Source: Watersipora subatra
Lineage: Eukaryota > Bryozoa > Gymnolaemata > Cheilostomatida > Watersiporidae
Direction of reading: 5' to 3'
DNA: 64,000 bases
Assembly: GCF_963576615.1 (NCBI RefSeq)
Contig: NC_088715.1
Location: 50,942,007-51,006,006, forward strand
Part shown: piece after piece, positions 21,501 to 31,905 of the stretch
How positions within the stretch are numbered: position 1 is the stretch's first letter
Layout: the number at the start of each line of letters is the position of its first letter
Notes under the pieces: generated by a model
Database searches by the model: none
What the model was told of the DNA's origin: nothing
Seen by the model: the letters and a program-made list of their open reading frames with translations, nothing else
Program-made: the position numbers and the translations under genes

Positions 21501-23849
21501 AGTTCTATTTGGCATTTGAGAACTCGATGTGCCAGGAATACATCACAGAAAAGTTCTGGAAGGCTCTCAATGAAGAGATGGTAAGTCATTTATTTTAGTT
21601 AATTGTAAACTTTATGTAAAACATGAAGTTTATATAAACTTTGAACTTCATATAAAACATGTAAACGCCGATAAGGCTGTGCGACAGAAAGTAGAACTGT
21701 TGTCGTGCGCATTTCACAAAAAAAACCTGCACATTTCACCAGTCTATAGCATTGTCGAATTGCCGAAGGTTTCTGTAATTAACGTAGAAGTACTGAAATA
21801 TAATCGTTTCTTTTTTGCCGATTTCAAAGTAACTGACCTTTTGGAAACTTTTGAGTACTTTGATATTCTAACTGATGTCCAAAGCAGTAAAAGTAAAGGA
21901 AATGACGATGATATTTTTTTCTAACGATTCTTATGAGATTATTACAATTTTTAATTATAAGTTTAGATGACTATTGAAGTGTAATAGTCACACTAACAAC
22001 ATCGATGATGGGTAATATGTTACTGCTATTATTTTTTGTAAATAGTTTTGTTAAATAGATTTTCTAAAAATCTATATAAATATCACAGCTTCTTGATATT
22101 GTTAGCTATGACATTTTGAAATGTAAACAAAATTGTGCATTGGTTTTCTATTATTACTGTATTACTATATTAATAATATTGGTTATTCTAATAATATCAG
22201 TGCATTTTACTTCTAATATTGGCCAATATTGCATTTCTCCTATTGCAGGGGAGAGATATAAACATATAATCTTTTCCTTTCATTATTGTTGCTTGTTGTA
22301 TATAATAACACCCACGTCCAGTACATTGCAGTTATCATTGCAGTTATCCTATTGCACTGCAGTGCCATTTGACTGCTAATATTGCATTTCTCAACCATCA
22401 GTACCCTTTCTTTTTTTCAATATTACTTTGGTCTTAGGCTGTATGACAGTGGAATTTCTAGTCATTTATTGTTATTATTGATAATAAAAAAGTTTAGTTG
22501 CTTCCTCGTAGAGCTAGCACAATTAAAGTAAAAGTGCATGTGTATATAAAAGTAATAACTTGCATCACACATAACACCAAATAGTATTTTTTAGATTGGT
22601 ATTTGTTACTCATAGCAATTTTAACACTCATCGGCTCCTTAAAAATATAGAAACATTTTGTACATAATGCAGTAAATCTATGATTGTTTGATATTACTAA
22701 CAATACTTTATACAGTATATTTTTTCAGCTTCTCAGAACCATTTTATGGCATGTATTGGCAAGCGTCTTTGGCCAATACTATACAATGCCAATAAACTGC
22801 CAATAACAACACTATATTTTGACAGGTTCCAATAGTTATGGGAGCTCCTAGAAAAACATACGAAAGAGTTGGCCCTCCTAACTCATTCATACACGTTGAT
22901 GACTTCCTTTCACCTCAACACCTCGCACAGTATTTACTGAAACTAGGTAAGTCTATGCAAAACTTGAATGCGTTTCTAAAAGCTTAATTATGGAGCTGTC
23001 TGCTACCTTGTGTTTAAAATAGAAGTTACTATTGTGAAGTCTGATGCAAACCTTTTAGAGCTATAAGTTGTTTTGGCAGACAAAGATGACTCTCTATATA
23101 GCAAGTATCACAAGTGGAGAGAGACCCACTCAGTACAATGGAACTCAGCAAACTGTGATATATGCAGGTCAGTTTACCTATTGTTAAAACTGATATTTAA
23201 AGTTACAATATCAAAGTTTTGAATTTGTACATACGCTGTTAGTTTTAAAAAGTGAAGAGCAAGAGTTAAGCAAAAAGCATTTATTTGCTGTCTGAGTATG
23301 CGCTGCATGGCAACACAATATTGTGCACCAATACTATAATACTTAGTGGGAGTAGTGGAGCTTGCCACCTGCCATGCGGGCAGCATGGCTATCTTTGGGG
23401 TGCAGCAATAACTTCTGACTTGATGCCTTCTTGACATACCGCATTGAGGATCGAACCACCGACCTGCCCTCACCACACCTATTAGTTCAGAGTGTTAAAC
23501 ACCATACACTAGATGTTTTTTGTGTAACCTGTTTGCCCTTTGAATATAAAATATCTATAGATTCACAGATAAATATCATTATTAAGCTTGTTAGATGATT
23601 AAATAAACTAGTTCAGTCAGCACCCTGAGCAAGTGAGTCAGCATTTCTTGGCACAGCCTGTTAAATGCTCAACAAGTTTTAAAGTTTAACAGGCTCTAAA
23701 CCGTTGTAAGAAACATGCTCAAAATTTCTAAGCCTATATATGATTAATATTTTACTGGGAATGCATTTAGGTTTGCCACGGAAAAACCACCTAAAATAAC
23801 AGACATAACACAGGCTTGGGATGCAAAGACTCAGTGTGTTTGGCCATGA
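12570..23849 (+). CDS. GT10 alpha-1,3-fucosyltransferase-like enzyme, paralog 1
   Basis: Exons: 12570-13156 (or from 12646 if spliced to 877-1012), 17214-17422, 20593-20693, 21413-21580, 22826-22946, 23080-23167 and 23771-23849. All junctions are GT-AG and phases agree, giving 450 aa (470 aa with the 877 exon). After a Ser/Thr/Pro-rich stem with NxT/S sites comes the GT10 N-terminal domain (PLILFYNRINDGPIWWF, later ADLVLFQTPRF and YMFNYTITF). The catalytic half has FWMVSNC, GACN, and the family signature [20 protein letters not shown], then VPIVMGAP and the C-terminal CDIC. Known for the family: transfer of fucose from GDP-fucose to GlcNAc-containing glycans in the Golgi lumen. The peptide from ATG 12570 is hydrophobic, but that stretch is also a T-rich acceptor tract, so the true first exon is unsettled. 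Exact linkage and acceptor are not predictable. Confidence 0.9.
13991..15309 (+). mobile_element. hAT-type non-autonomous transposon with perfect 8-bp target duplication
   Basis: The element starts CAGGGCCGTATCTTC and ends GATGGATACTGCCCTG (reverse complement CAGGGCAGTATCCATC). It is flanked by the exact 8-bp direct repeat TGCCCAAT (13983-13990 and 15310-15317). CAGGG ends with an 8-bp duplication are typical of hAT elements. It lies in intron 2 of the canonical fucosyltransferase exon set (between exons ending 13156 and starting 17214). No transposase ORF is present. A minus-strand copy is at 53395-54518. The interior has a near-perfect palindrome at 14792-14834 (21-bp arms, one-base spacer). 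Confidence 0.93.
14352..14476. mobile_element. 125-bp foldback insertion inside the hAT element
   Basis: Arms of ~60 bp (CACGGGCTAGCCGGGTCACG against its counterpart ending GACCCAGCTAGCCGTG, with GCCACGCACATACA in the stem) form one long hairpin. The other copy of the host element (53395-54518) lacks it and reads GGCTCAAC at the site. Here the flanks read GGCGCAAC (14344-14351) and GGCTCGAC (14477-14484), each one change from that, as expected of an aged 8-bp duplication. Confidence 0.85.
15605..16166. repeat. 49-bp minisatellite, about 11.5 copies
   Basis: The unit is AGTCTAG(T)GTG(T)CGTGAG, AGATCTCTATTATACATACT, AGTACCCTGGT (49 bp, contiguous). Two variants alternate at the start of the unit, TTTGCCG (T) and GTGTCG (G). 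Their order is T G G T G G T G G T T T, so most of the array has a 147-bp higher-order period. There are no unique spacers, so this is not CRISPR-like. Confidence 0.95.
16190..16345 (+). repeat. tRNA-related SINE-like repeat
   Basis: GAGCTACTAAGCCAAATGTC and the B-box-like AAGTTTGAATCCCACC (16248-16263) are followed by the shared 3' module ATGGCTTTGGACAGACAGAC and ACTATAATAAAGAT. The same 3' module recurs near 25130-25190 and, with changes, at 41170-41210. Confidence 0.65.
16345..16560 (+). repeat. Dispersed repeat family C, second copy
   Basis: Shares GATAACCAAATGCTTGTTTT, then a GTCACATATCAGCGAAAGCA block and CTAAATGAATGTTTGT, in the same order as 5495-5830. Confidence 0.6.
18610..19735 (+). 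repeat. Three stacked family A SINE-like repeats
   Basis: Copy 1 (about 18613-19060) starts CTAGCTGTGCCACCTGGCAT and carries a tRNA-like module (TAGTCTAATGGGTAAGG, then GGTCTGAGATTGAAT). Copy 2 starts in its TATATATAGACTAG tail at about 19050. Copy 3 runs from about 19433 to 19735 (TAGGTTAATGGTTAGG, AGATCAAATCC). Copies 2 and 3 share a different middle (GAGTAATTTAATCGATGTAA type) with the repeat at 34890-35280, so there are at least two subfamilies. Confidence 0.75.
19774..19883. other. Two adjacent hairpins with the same TTGCTA loop
   Basis: Hairpin 1 (19780-19835) pairs GATAAAATACACACAGTTGC... with the complementary ...GTGTATTTTATC around loop TTGCTA (19805-19810). Hairpin 2 (19843-19883) pairs CTTTTTTGTTCCTAATGC with GCGTTAGAACAAAAAAG around loop TTGCTA (19861-19866). 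Each stem has only a few mismatches. They lie in a fucosyltransferase intron directly after the family A stack. Confidence 0.8.
20030..20240 (+). repeat. Dispersed repeat family B, second copy
   Basis: Matches 1975-2240 over about 210 bp in the same orientation (GCCAGACCT/CTTCC, AGAAATAAACAAACA, TTTTTTATTA). Confidence 0.65.
20375..20515. repeat. Degenerate TACTGTCACATA short tandem repeat
   Basis: About ten irregular units of (A)TACTGTCA(CAT) lie 80 bp upstream of the fucosyltransferase exon at 20593. They account for the 109-aa ORF there. Confidence 0.85.
23300..23505 (-). repeat. tRNA-derived SINE, minus strand
   Basis: On the minus strand, 23440-23470 reads GGTCGGTGGTTCGATCCTCA, a near-perfect B box (GGTTCGATCC), preceded by a TGTATGGTGTTTAACACTCT A-box region. 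It sits in the last intron of fucosyltransferase paralog 1. Confidence 0.72.
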
Positions 23850-24550
23850 CGATGCGTATTTCACTGAAAGGTTTGATTTGGTTTGTCACCAGGACAATAT
23901 CTGATGTAACAGCTTTTGCAAACACCGACCAGTGTTGCTTTGCAAAGGCTGCAATACTAGCTAAAAGCAACTCTATAAAATAGTTCTATATTTGTATATT
24001 ATGCATGCCATATTAATTGATTCTAATCTGGAATAAAATAAGCTTGTTTTTAAATTATGATAAAAAAGTGTTATACAGCTTTACTCATTTGCTCATGTCA
24101 ATCGCTATAACTTCCAAAAACCTAATATTGTTTACAATCTAAGAGTTATCCGCTCTACATAGATCGAATGTTAGATTTTGTTGACAAAGATATGCCTAGA
24201 ACATTTTTAAAGAGTTCACTCACTTGATAATGGCATACCTCACTGTACAGCTCTTTAGTCGGCGAGTTCAAATAGTTTTCATGTCTTTTTAAACAGAAAT
24301 AAGTACATCTTTGTGAATTTTGAGAATTTTCTTCTCATGTAGCATGGTCAGCATTCTAATGTATACATGTACACTACTTGTGTCAGATGTGTTCTAATAT
24401 CTAGCTGATTTTTTACCAATTTTTTTTACTGTGCCATCCTAATAGCTGCTACATAATTTTTAATACTATTATTGTTACTCTCACTAATAAATAAAAAATA
24501 GCATTTCTCAACTCTGGTATTGTCGTTACTCTTTCTACTTGGATTTGTAG
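23850..24550. other. 3' untranslated region and non-coding DNA after paralog 1
   Basis: Holds the likely poly(A) signal of the upstream gene (24032-24037). No other exon or repeat was recognised. Confidence 0.5.
24032..24037 (+). terminator. Poly(A) signal AATAAA of paralog 1
   Basis: Canonical AATAAA 183 bp after the stop codon of the first fucosyltransferase, followed by a T-rich stretch. Confidence 0.65.
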
Positions 24551-26521
24551 TCTCGTAATAATCTTGCTCAGCACCAGGGATGTGATGATGACTTCCTCAT
24601 GCAAGGCTTGAGAAAAAGTCTGTTTGATGATAGATGGATCGTAAGATCATTTACCTATTTAACAGAATTTTTGTTCATCATTTGAGTATGTTGCGATTTC
24701 CGTCAAGGTTCGGTTTACTGATAACTGGCAAAGTGGTGGGTAACTCTCCGTAGGTGTTCTTTTCTGTAAGTACAGTTAAGTGTTGGACACTAGAGTGATG
24801 TTAATAAGTTCTGATCATAGCTAGTTACTTTTGGAGTGTGTTACTATTATTCCCATTGGAATCAAAGCAAAACTGGCTGTATGATCTCTTGCAACACCCA
24901 ACCAGAGAATCAGAGCGATGCAGAGCTTTTCTGACTATGTTGGCTGTACCAAAGAGACAAGCTTTCTACAGATGATCTATATTTTTGTTCCCATCTGTTT
25001 CTGGCAAATACAATGGTGCTGTTATTATTATCATTATTATTGTTATTATTATTATCATCGCTATTTTTATTTATTTTTTTATTTCTGGTTGTTAGCACAG
25101 CATGATGTTGGTATTTTTGGAACTCAGATGCTTGGAGCTTCATACAGACGGACAGACGGACGCGGCTATAACTATAGTAAAGAATAATAAAGTAATTGCA
25201 TGAGTAAACTAATTGAGTTCTGGTACTCATCAGGTCTTTTTAAGAGTTATGCATCATTTTATATTTTAATACATTATAATAACAATAAATAAAATAAAAT
25301 AGTTTATTATAATTATAATTAGTTTATTGTATTAAGACAAGTTGATTTATTATAAAAAAGTATTTTGAATACCAGACAGTTGTATCCATACACAATCAAT
25401 CTGCAATAAGTTGCAGATGGTTTAACTATAATTTATAATTGATGACTTCTAGTTATAATGAGGTTATCTAATAGTTATTTGTATTATAAAGTAGAAAGGC
25501 AGGAAACATATGAAAATCGTTAATGCAAACTGAAAACTTATTTGTTTTGCCTGAGGCTATTAGTAGCATTTCTACATCACGCCCTCTTCATCTCCTTTTG
25601 TCACTGTAAGAGGTTTTCTTAATCAAATTCAAATCCACCACTGCTTTCTCAACTTTGCAGTATCAGTTACAAGGCTTTTCATTGGTTGCTTTAGTATCCC
25701 ACTAAAGGTGAAAGATCAAATGAGTTAATCAACTAATACTGTCAGATAACAATACCTAGGAAACATTTCGGAGTGCTGAAGGGCACTGCAGGTGCTTGTC
25801 AATAGAGGCATCACCACCAGTTTGAATAAAATGCATATTCAACATTGTCTGTTTATTTGTATCGCGGCAATACTTACATGTACCAGTCTTACTACCATCT
25901 ATTTATGGACTTGCGAAAGGGCATCTCAGTCTACAGGGTGTTGTCACCAGACTAACAACATTGGTATGCTTTCTCTGCTAGCTTCTAGTAATTTCTTGCA
26001 TAATCTTGATGTAAAATCTTGCGTGTAAAAAAGATCTCTTATAGCAACAAAATGGGAAAAAGAGGGTGTGATGTGAGAATGCTAAAAATAGCCTAAGACC
26101 AAATGAAAATGATGATTTTTACGTTTCAGGTTCTAATATATGTTCCCTTAACAAAAGAAGGTATTTTAAACATTATTTGTCAAACCGTTTATTTGACTTG
26201 AGTGGCTAACTGTTGCACTGTTTTTTGTTTTATTATTCTTGTTTAGCATAAATTGAAAAACATTTCTGTTTGAAATGAAATTATTGCCAATAAAGTAATA
26301 ATATATATACATGCTACAGACAATACCGTTGTGGCTATTGAAGCCTTATTAGTGCAGATCAGAGCCGGCAAGGGAGACAAATCCCATCATCAATGAGAGT
26401 TGGCTTTCTGCCATGAAACAACGAGGTTGCCTCACAGACTTTAAGAAAGTCAATATGCTGACACCAAAGTGCTCAAATCACAAAAGTGATGAACTTTGCA
26501 CTAAGGCTAATAGTGTCGCAC

Positions 26522-26567
<46 letters not shown>

Positions 26568-27396
26568 TATCTATATTATATATATCATATATATAAATAA
26601 TTATTTTGTTTTGCATTTTATACTTGACCTTTATTTAGTCAGCCGTAGTTATATTAGTTCAAAACTTTATAACTAGTAGAAAGTTTTTGGGCAAAAGCAA
26701 ATTTATGTGTGGCATTATTGTCACCATTATGTGTTATCCTTTTGAGTTCTTAAAGCCTGGTTTCCATATGACAGCGCAATGATCGCGCGCGGCCCAGTGA
26801 TCGTGCGCAATGCATTTCTTGGGCCGCGAGGCAGCGTTTCCATATCGCGCGTAAGCTCCATGCTTGCATTGGACAGGGTGGATATTTTCCTTACTTTTTC
26901 GTAGGAGAGACATATTTCTTCGGAAAAACAGACCTCCGTTGCGAAATTACGCTGTCATATAAAAATCAGGCTTACTCTTTCGTACGGGAGACCGATTTCT
27001 TCGGAACAAAGCCCTTCGCTAGAATTGTGGGATAGGTTGAAAAGATCTAGTGGTGTATTGTGGGATACATAATTGCACGCACCCATCGCAAGGATCCATT
27101 CTGTTGGATACTTGCGATCAGCGTACGCACGTCGCGCGACCGTCGTACGTTGACGTTTCCATATCACAACTGGCCTAAGCACGACGTCATGCGCCTTGTT
27201 GCGCGCCTTGCGCTGTCATATGGAAACCAGGCTTTAACGACGGATTGTAGTTTGGTCAGCTGTTAGCATGTGGAGTTTTTTCTATTTATGATATGGTTCT
27301 TGATAAAACAGGCAGCTGACCAGAGAAGTGCTGCCAGAGAGAGTTCGTAGTTTCAAAGTCAATCGTGAGGTGGTTCTTGAAGATGCAAAACTATAA
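24551..27396 (+). CDS. Two possible terminal exons of an unrecognised gene
   Basis: 24551-24640 is a 30-codon segment between TTTGTAG and a GTAAGA donor. Only one of its three frames is open, and it contains GCDDDFLMQGLRKSLFDDRW. Segment 27316-27396 follows a GGCAG acceptor, is in matching phase 0, reads LTREVLPERVRSFKVN...DAKL and ends at TAA. Length, splice borders and composition look coding, and the two phases fit. The family is not recognised and no upstream exons or start were found between here and the fucosyltransferase. It could be the tail of a gene whose 5' part I missed, or a relic. Confidence 0.35.
25020..25065. repeat. (TTA)n microsatellite
   Basis: Interrupted TTA/TCA triplet run; it creates poly-Asn and poly-Tyr ORFs on the two strands. 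Confidence 0.9.
25120..25195 (+). repeat. 3' end of a SINE-like repeat
   Basis: CATACAGACGGACAGACGGA and ACTATAGTAAAGAATAATAA match the 3' module of the repeat at 16190-16345. The tRNA-like head is not seen. Confidence 0.5.
26525..26565. repeat. (TA)n microsatellite
   Basis: About 20 uninterrupted TA units, followed by imperfect TA-rich sequence to 26600. Confidence 0.97.
26754..27233. mobile_element. piggyBac-like MITE, TTAA flanks
   Basis: Starts AGCCTGGTTTCCATATGACA and ends with its complement (TGTCATATGGAAACCAGGCT); the arms match for about 26 bp (through GCGCAA). TTAA flanks both ends (26750-26753 and 27234-27237), the piggyBac target. The interior is unusually GC- and CpG-rich (CGCGCGC motifs) with no transposase. 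Confidence 0.88.
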
Positions 27397-27535
27397 TAAT
27401 CTTTTATTTTAGCTCTGCCACTTTCATCTATCATTCACTGCATATCTGAGAGGGTAGTATGTTGAAAGAATGCTGGCATAACCAATTAATGAACTCCTGG
27501 CAGGGCACTAGTTAGGATAATTTTCAAGGCATAGG

Positions 27536-28090
27536 TTCTAGTATTTGGGTGAGATATAATAAAAACTAGCTGTTGCAAGTGGATCAATTGGCCAGTAAAG
27601 ATTAAATCTGTAAAATCAGATGTTCCTTATGATGTGTGTTGATGAGAGATTGAAAAACTTGTTTTCGTGCTGATGATTAGCAAAAGAAAAGATCTTATAT
27701 TTATCGTTCGTTGACTCTTTTCATGCACGTTCACTATATATGTCACGAATAAAGCACCTGCTCGAATCTGAGCGTTTCAAAAAATGATCTCATTCAAACG
27801 CTTATATCTCTGAACAGGTCAAGTCTACAAAGACCAAAATGGCTTCAAATTGTAGCTGATGTTTTAGCCTTTTATTGGTTTTAATTTCACTTGATTGACT
27901 TTTTTGATGCAATCACATCTTTAAGGTGGCCCTGCAAACCAACTAGTGACCAGTGTTAAAAGCCAAAGTCAGTATATAAGTTAAAGTCATTATGATGATG
28001 GATAATAGCAATGTTTGTAAGAAAAGCTAAGCTCCTTAGTATTATAATGACAGACAATATAATAGCACTGCTTGGAGCAAATCTGGAACA
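27536..28090 (-). repeat. LTR of the BEL/Pao element (3' LTR on its coding strand)
   Basis: Shares TAATAAAAACTAGCTGTTGC, CCAACTAGTGACCAGTGTTA and GACAGACAATATAATAGCAC with 31575-31905 in the same order and orientation. It is about 220 bp longer; the extra part (27660-27905) was lost from the other copy. Confidence 0.8.
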
Positions 28091-28445
28091 CTGGAGGGGT
28101 GTGGTTGGCAGAATTTAGATAAATTTCTGACAACATTTAATAAAAAATATAACATAATTTCCGATTACCTAACTTAAAATAGCTATGGGGTGAATCACTC
28201 ATGTCCAATTCAACGTAATTTAAAATCTGGAAAAACAGCCTGCTGTTGAGGTAGAATAATAACATAAGATTGACAACCTAAGATTATGGTGCGAATAAGA
28301 ACACACGATTAGAATGACAAGAAGGCTAAATGATAGAGTTTGATAGTAAAATTCGTAAGGATGCACTATCAGTAATTGATTGGTGAGTGTGCGCCTATTC
28401 ACCAAGGGAACTCATCAACAGAGACTAACCAAGCTAGTCTTTGCA

Positions 28446-28996
28446 CACTTCTAAAAATTAACACATCCTTGGCATCTGTGTACCGATGGACTTGTTCCCA
28501 ACCTTAAAGTTTTTATACCGTAAAGAAACCCTGCGCAGACAACCATCTTTACCAGAAAACACTTCACATACTTGGGCTATGAAGTACTTGTCCTTCAACG
28601 TGTTTGAGTCAGCAACTGCAACAACATCACCTGGTTTGAGGTTTCGCGATGTGGTGTGCCATTTATCTTGTCTTACCATGGTTGGGGCATATTTTTCTCT
28701 CGCCATTGGGCCCAGAATTCATTAGATATTTTGTCTAGTAGATGCAGTCGGGACTTTGCACTGCTGGCTTGGCACCATTTGAGTAAAGCGTTGTTTGTTG
28801 AACCTCTCATTTGTTTCACAAGTTTTCCCAGTGGGTCGTATGACTTCTCTACATGCTCTTGCTCATTGTAAATAGAAAGAAGTAAGCTAATGCTGTTGTC
28901 TGATGATACGAGGCCAAAAAGATTCAATAACTGGTGAGCCAGTTTTCTTGTACATGACTGTCCTTGTTCAACTACCACCGCTCTTATCTTCTGCAC
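28446..28996 (-). pseudogene. BEL/Pao pol C-terminus (DUF5641-like), frameshifted
   Basis: Two overlapping minus-strand ORFs (28673-28996 and 28458-28706) together carry the C-terminal domain found at the end of BEL/Pao polyproteins: FWAQWREK, then W...NLKPGDVVAVAD and a GKDGCLRRVSLRY tail. The typical order FW-x-RW, NLKxGDxV, DGxxRxV is visible. The frame changes near 28690, so the gene is broken. Homology is by motif recognition only. Confidence 0.72.
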
Positions 28997-29401
28997 CCGT
29001 TGGTTTCTTCAGAGCAGACCTCAAAGGTACATAGTTGTTTATTATTGTTGTGATTACTAGTACAGCATGTACTAGTAATCACTAGTTGAATGCAGAGTAC
29101 TTGTACTTAGTACTTGAATATACTTATACTTAGAGTACTTATACTTAGTACTTGAATGCAGAGTTAGTGTTAGTTGAACTTACCAAGCAGTCAGAATTTC
29201 CTCTTCTAGAGGAGACAGTCAATGAGCCGAGTGAGCCTTGCTTTTCAATTGTCTTAATTAGTGACTTTACAGATAAGATATTTTAATTGCCTTTCATATC
29301 GCTTACCCTTCAACCTGGTCTATGTGCTACCAGCTCCCTGCCACTACCCAGCAGGTCTTTCTATATTACACCATCAAAAGAGAATCATGCTTGCTTCCTA
29401 A

Positions 29402-29761
29402 AGCCTGGTTCCCATATCGATTGCAATACTCTGGCGGTAACTTGCGCAGCAAAACGTTTGCGGCGTTAGGCTCGGCAGCATATGTTTACATATTAGCTGC
29501 ATCGCTAAACATAATCGCGTAATCAAATAAAATGTTTGCAAGCCATGCCGTTTCTATAATGGTGACCTTCACTCGTACAGTGCATTTCGGGAAAGGTTTT
29601 GCCTATGGCCTTTTGCGAAATTTGATCAGCGCTAAACTATTGCGATGCCGCCGGCAACTACCGGTGGTCCTTGGCGGTACCCGGCGCGTAGGTTCCCATT
29701 TCACCGATAATAGCCTGCGGTGCTGTCGCGGGTGCTTTGCGACGTATATGGAAACCAGGCT
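29402..29761. mobile_element. piggyBac-like MITE, second copy, inside the BEL/Pao remnant
   Basis: Begins AGCCTGGTTCCCATAT and ends ATATGGAAACCAGGCT, as at 26754-27233. The flanks are CTAA and TTAG, not intact TTAA. Unusually, the inverted symmetry continues outside for about 25 bp (GAGAATCATGCTTGCTTCC on the left against GGAAACAAGCATGATTCTC on the right). Confidence 0.78.
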
Positions 29762-30508
29762 TTAGGCAGCGGAAACAAGCATGATTCTCTTTCAAAAATT
29801 TGTACTTCTCATCAGTTGTAAGGTTTCCAAACAACCGGCAGTCATGGCGTGGTTACCCTCTAAGTGTAGGTAGCAAGTAGGCTGCTGTGCGCCTGATTCA
29901 GCAGTCTTCGTTGTCTGTCTCACTTGCACAGCATTGCAGGCTGCACCTGTTTTTCTGGGCTTGGTTGCTGATAAATCTTATAAAGCGAGAGCTGAAGACT
30001 CTGCCAGCCTGGCAGCTGCGCCTCTTTTACTTTCCAAAATTGCATAAATGCAGAGAACAAATGAAGCTGTTCATCCATAGAGGCTACTTTGATCCTGTAA
30101 ATCTATTGCCAGGTGAATGATGCAGGAAGCAGCCTACCAATTCTTTCATATGACATAGTAATGCTGTTGATGTGTCCAATCTCCCCAAACTGTCAAACTG
30201 TAACAGAGCTCTACTTGGTTAACAAACTTAACCAAACTTGTCATCATTCGCTCATCATTTTCACAAACAGGTGTAAGAAAAAGGGCTTTGAATACACTTC
30301 CTTAATACTCAGACCCATATAACAGTAGCGGCTATCAAGGCATATTTACATTAATATGTAAGCAAGAGGGTGGACGCTCGATACACTCATAAGCTTCCCC
30401 TTTCAAATAGTGTTTTAATTGCCAGGCTCGCTCATAATCAGAAAAAAATTCCCACCGAGTGGCAAATATGCGCCAAACTGATCTAAACTCTCTATACAAT
30501 CTACGATT

Positions 30509-30531
30509 CCCCCCCCCCCCCCCCCCCCCCC
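30509..30531. repeat. Homopolymer run of 23 C
   Basis: Uninterrupted C run; length may be affected by sequencing error. Confidence 0.97.
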
Positions 30532-30559
30532 GCTAAAGGTAGGTAATGATGATCTGGTA

Positions 30560-31460
30560 AATTTGAATCTTGAATTAAGAACAGCATCATGCGTTGGTTT
30601 GGATCAAGCTGTGTTCTCATAAGATGACCTGTGATAGAGGCCTTCGTGCATGGTTGTTATAAGCAAATCACATTGTTCAAGGTTAGCAGGAAATGCTAGT
30701 GGCTCAGCAGAAGTTCCAGTGTGTCTTGTTACCGATTCAATCGATTCTCTGCTACTGCTAGCTCGAGTAGGCTATAACCAGTTTCCTTTCTAAATTGAGA
30801 GACACCAGGCCTAATGGGGCTATTTACACTTAGTGGTGTACCCTCTAGTCCAGAAGTAGAGGCAACATTACTTGATAGGTCAGTGGTGGGTTGGATTTGT
30901 GAGTGAGTGGTAGATTCTGACACAATACTGGACAATGAGGCAGGCCGAAATTGTATGCTGTGCTGCACAGTTTGCATTGAGGGTTGCATGAATTGGACAT
31001 GCATTCATTCTAGCTCTAATACAAGTTTATCTAGAGTTGATACATAACTAGATGAATCATCGAAAGAGTATGTCTCAAAATGATTGCCCAAATCTTTTAG
31101 AGCGACAATATGAATAGATGTCTGGTTGAAAGGGTCAGAGCTTTCTAGCAAGAGCTCAGCTTTCCTAATTGCAATCTGATTGTCAAGTGAATAGGAAGTG
31201 CCTGACAATTTGGCATATTGAGCTTTAGAGTCATTAAACAGCTGTTCACAAAAACCTAAATAATCATTAAGTGAGAAGCCAGAAACTGTTTGATGAGCGG
31301 TGGACTGATCATCTGATAAGACAGCGTCAGGGTATTTGCTGCACAGGTCAATTAACTGATTATAGTTCTCTACTAGTTGTTCTCGCAGAGCCTCTAGTTT
31401 GCTAATAGGAATGTTTTTACATTTGAACTTGTTAGATGTTGAAGTGAGTGTTGATGTAGA
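30560..31460 (-). pseudogene. gag-like remnant of the BEL/Pao element
   Basis: The minus strand is open from about 31460 to 31005 (about 140 codons, stop at 31005), with ISKLEALREQLVENY and a helix-rich, Leu/Glu/Asp-rich composition. It continues in other frames as a Ser/Thr/Pro-rich segment to about 30580. This suits the N-terminal coiled region and linker of a BEL/Pao gag, and its place beside the 5' LTR supports that. No zinc knuckle was seen. Stops and frame changes mark it as dead. Confidence 0.5.
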
Positions 31461-31574
31461 AGCAGATACTGGTTCTGCTGTGCATGGTCTTTAATTCAAT
31501 GATTGTAGTAGTCTCATTTATAGTTGAAGAGGAGGCGGTGGCTGTAGTTCCTCCTTCTCTGTCTATTGGCACTA

Positions 31575-31905
31575 TTCTAGTATCTGGGGGAAATATAATA
31601 AAAACTAGCTGTTGCAAGTGAATCAATTGGCTAGTAAAGATTGCATTGTTCAATAAAAAATGTGTCTGTAAAATCAGATGTTCCTTATGATGTGTGTAGA
31701 AAAAAGGTTGAAAAACTTGCACACTTCAAAGTAGTCCTTTAAGGTGGCCTTGCAAACCAACTAGTGACCAGTGTTAAAAGCCAAAGTCAGTATATAAGCC
31801 AAAGTCATTATGATGATGGATAATAGCGATGTTTGTAAGAAAAGCTAAGCTCATTAGTATAATGACAGACAATATAATAGCACTGCTTCTAGCAAATCTG
31901 GAACA
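31575..31905 (-). repeat. LTR of the BEL/Pao element (5' LTR on its coding strand)
   Basis: Partner of 27536-28090, with a ~220-bp internal deletion. On the coding strand it starts TGTTCCAGATTTGC, with the canonical TG. Confidence 0.78.

Larger units (their letters stand above)
27536..31905 (-). mobile_element. Degenerate BEL/Pao LTR retrotransposon, mostly lacking pol
   Basis: Direct repeats at 27536-28090 and 31575-31905 act as LTRs, and the coding remnants between them are on the minus strand: gag-like near the right LTR and a BEL/Pao C-terminal domain near the left. The whole is only 4.4 kb, against roughly 5-9 kb usual for the group, and no protease, RT or integrase core was found. A MITE (29402-29761) and a poly-C run interrupt it. 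No clear flanking duplication. Confidence 0.72.

Noticed and set aside
21679..21924. 81-aa ORF in an intron of paralog 1
   Set aside because: Low-complexity tail, no splice borders in phase, no recognised domain.
26353..26530. Open segment after GTGCAG at 26353-26358 running into the TA repeat
   Set aside because: The frame needed for phase 0 with the neighbouring exon-like segments has a stop, and the open frame continues into (TA)n.
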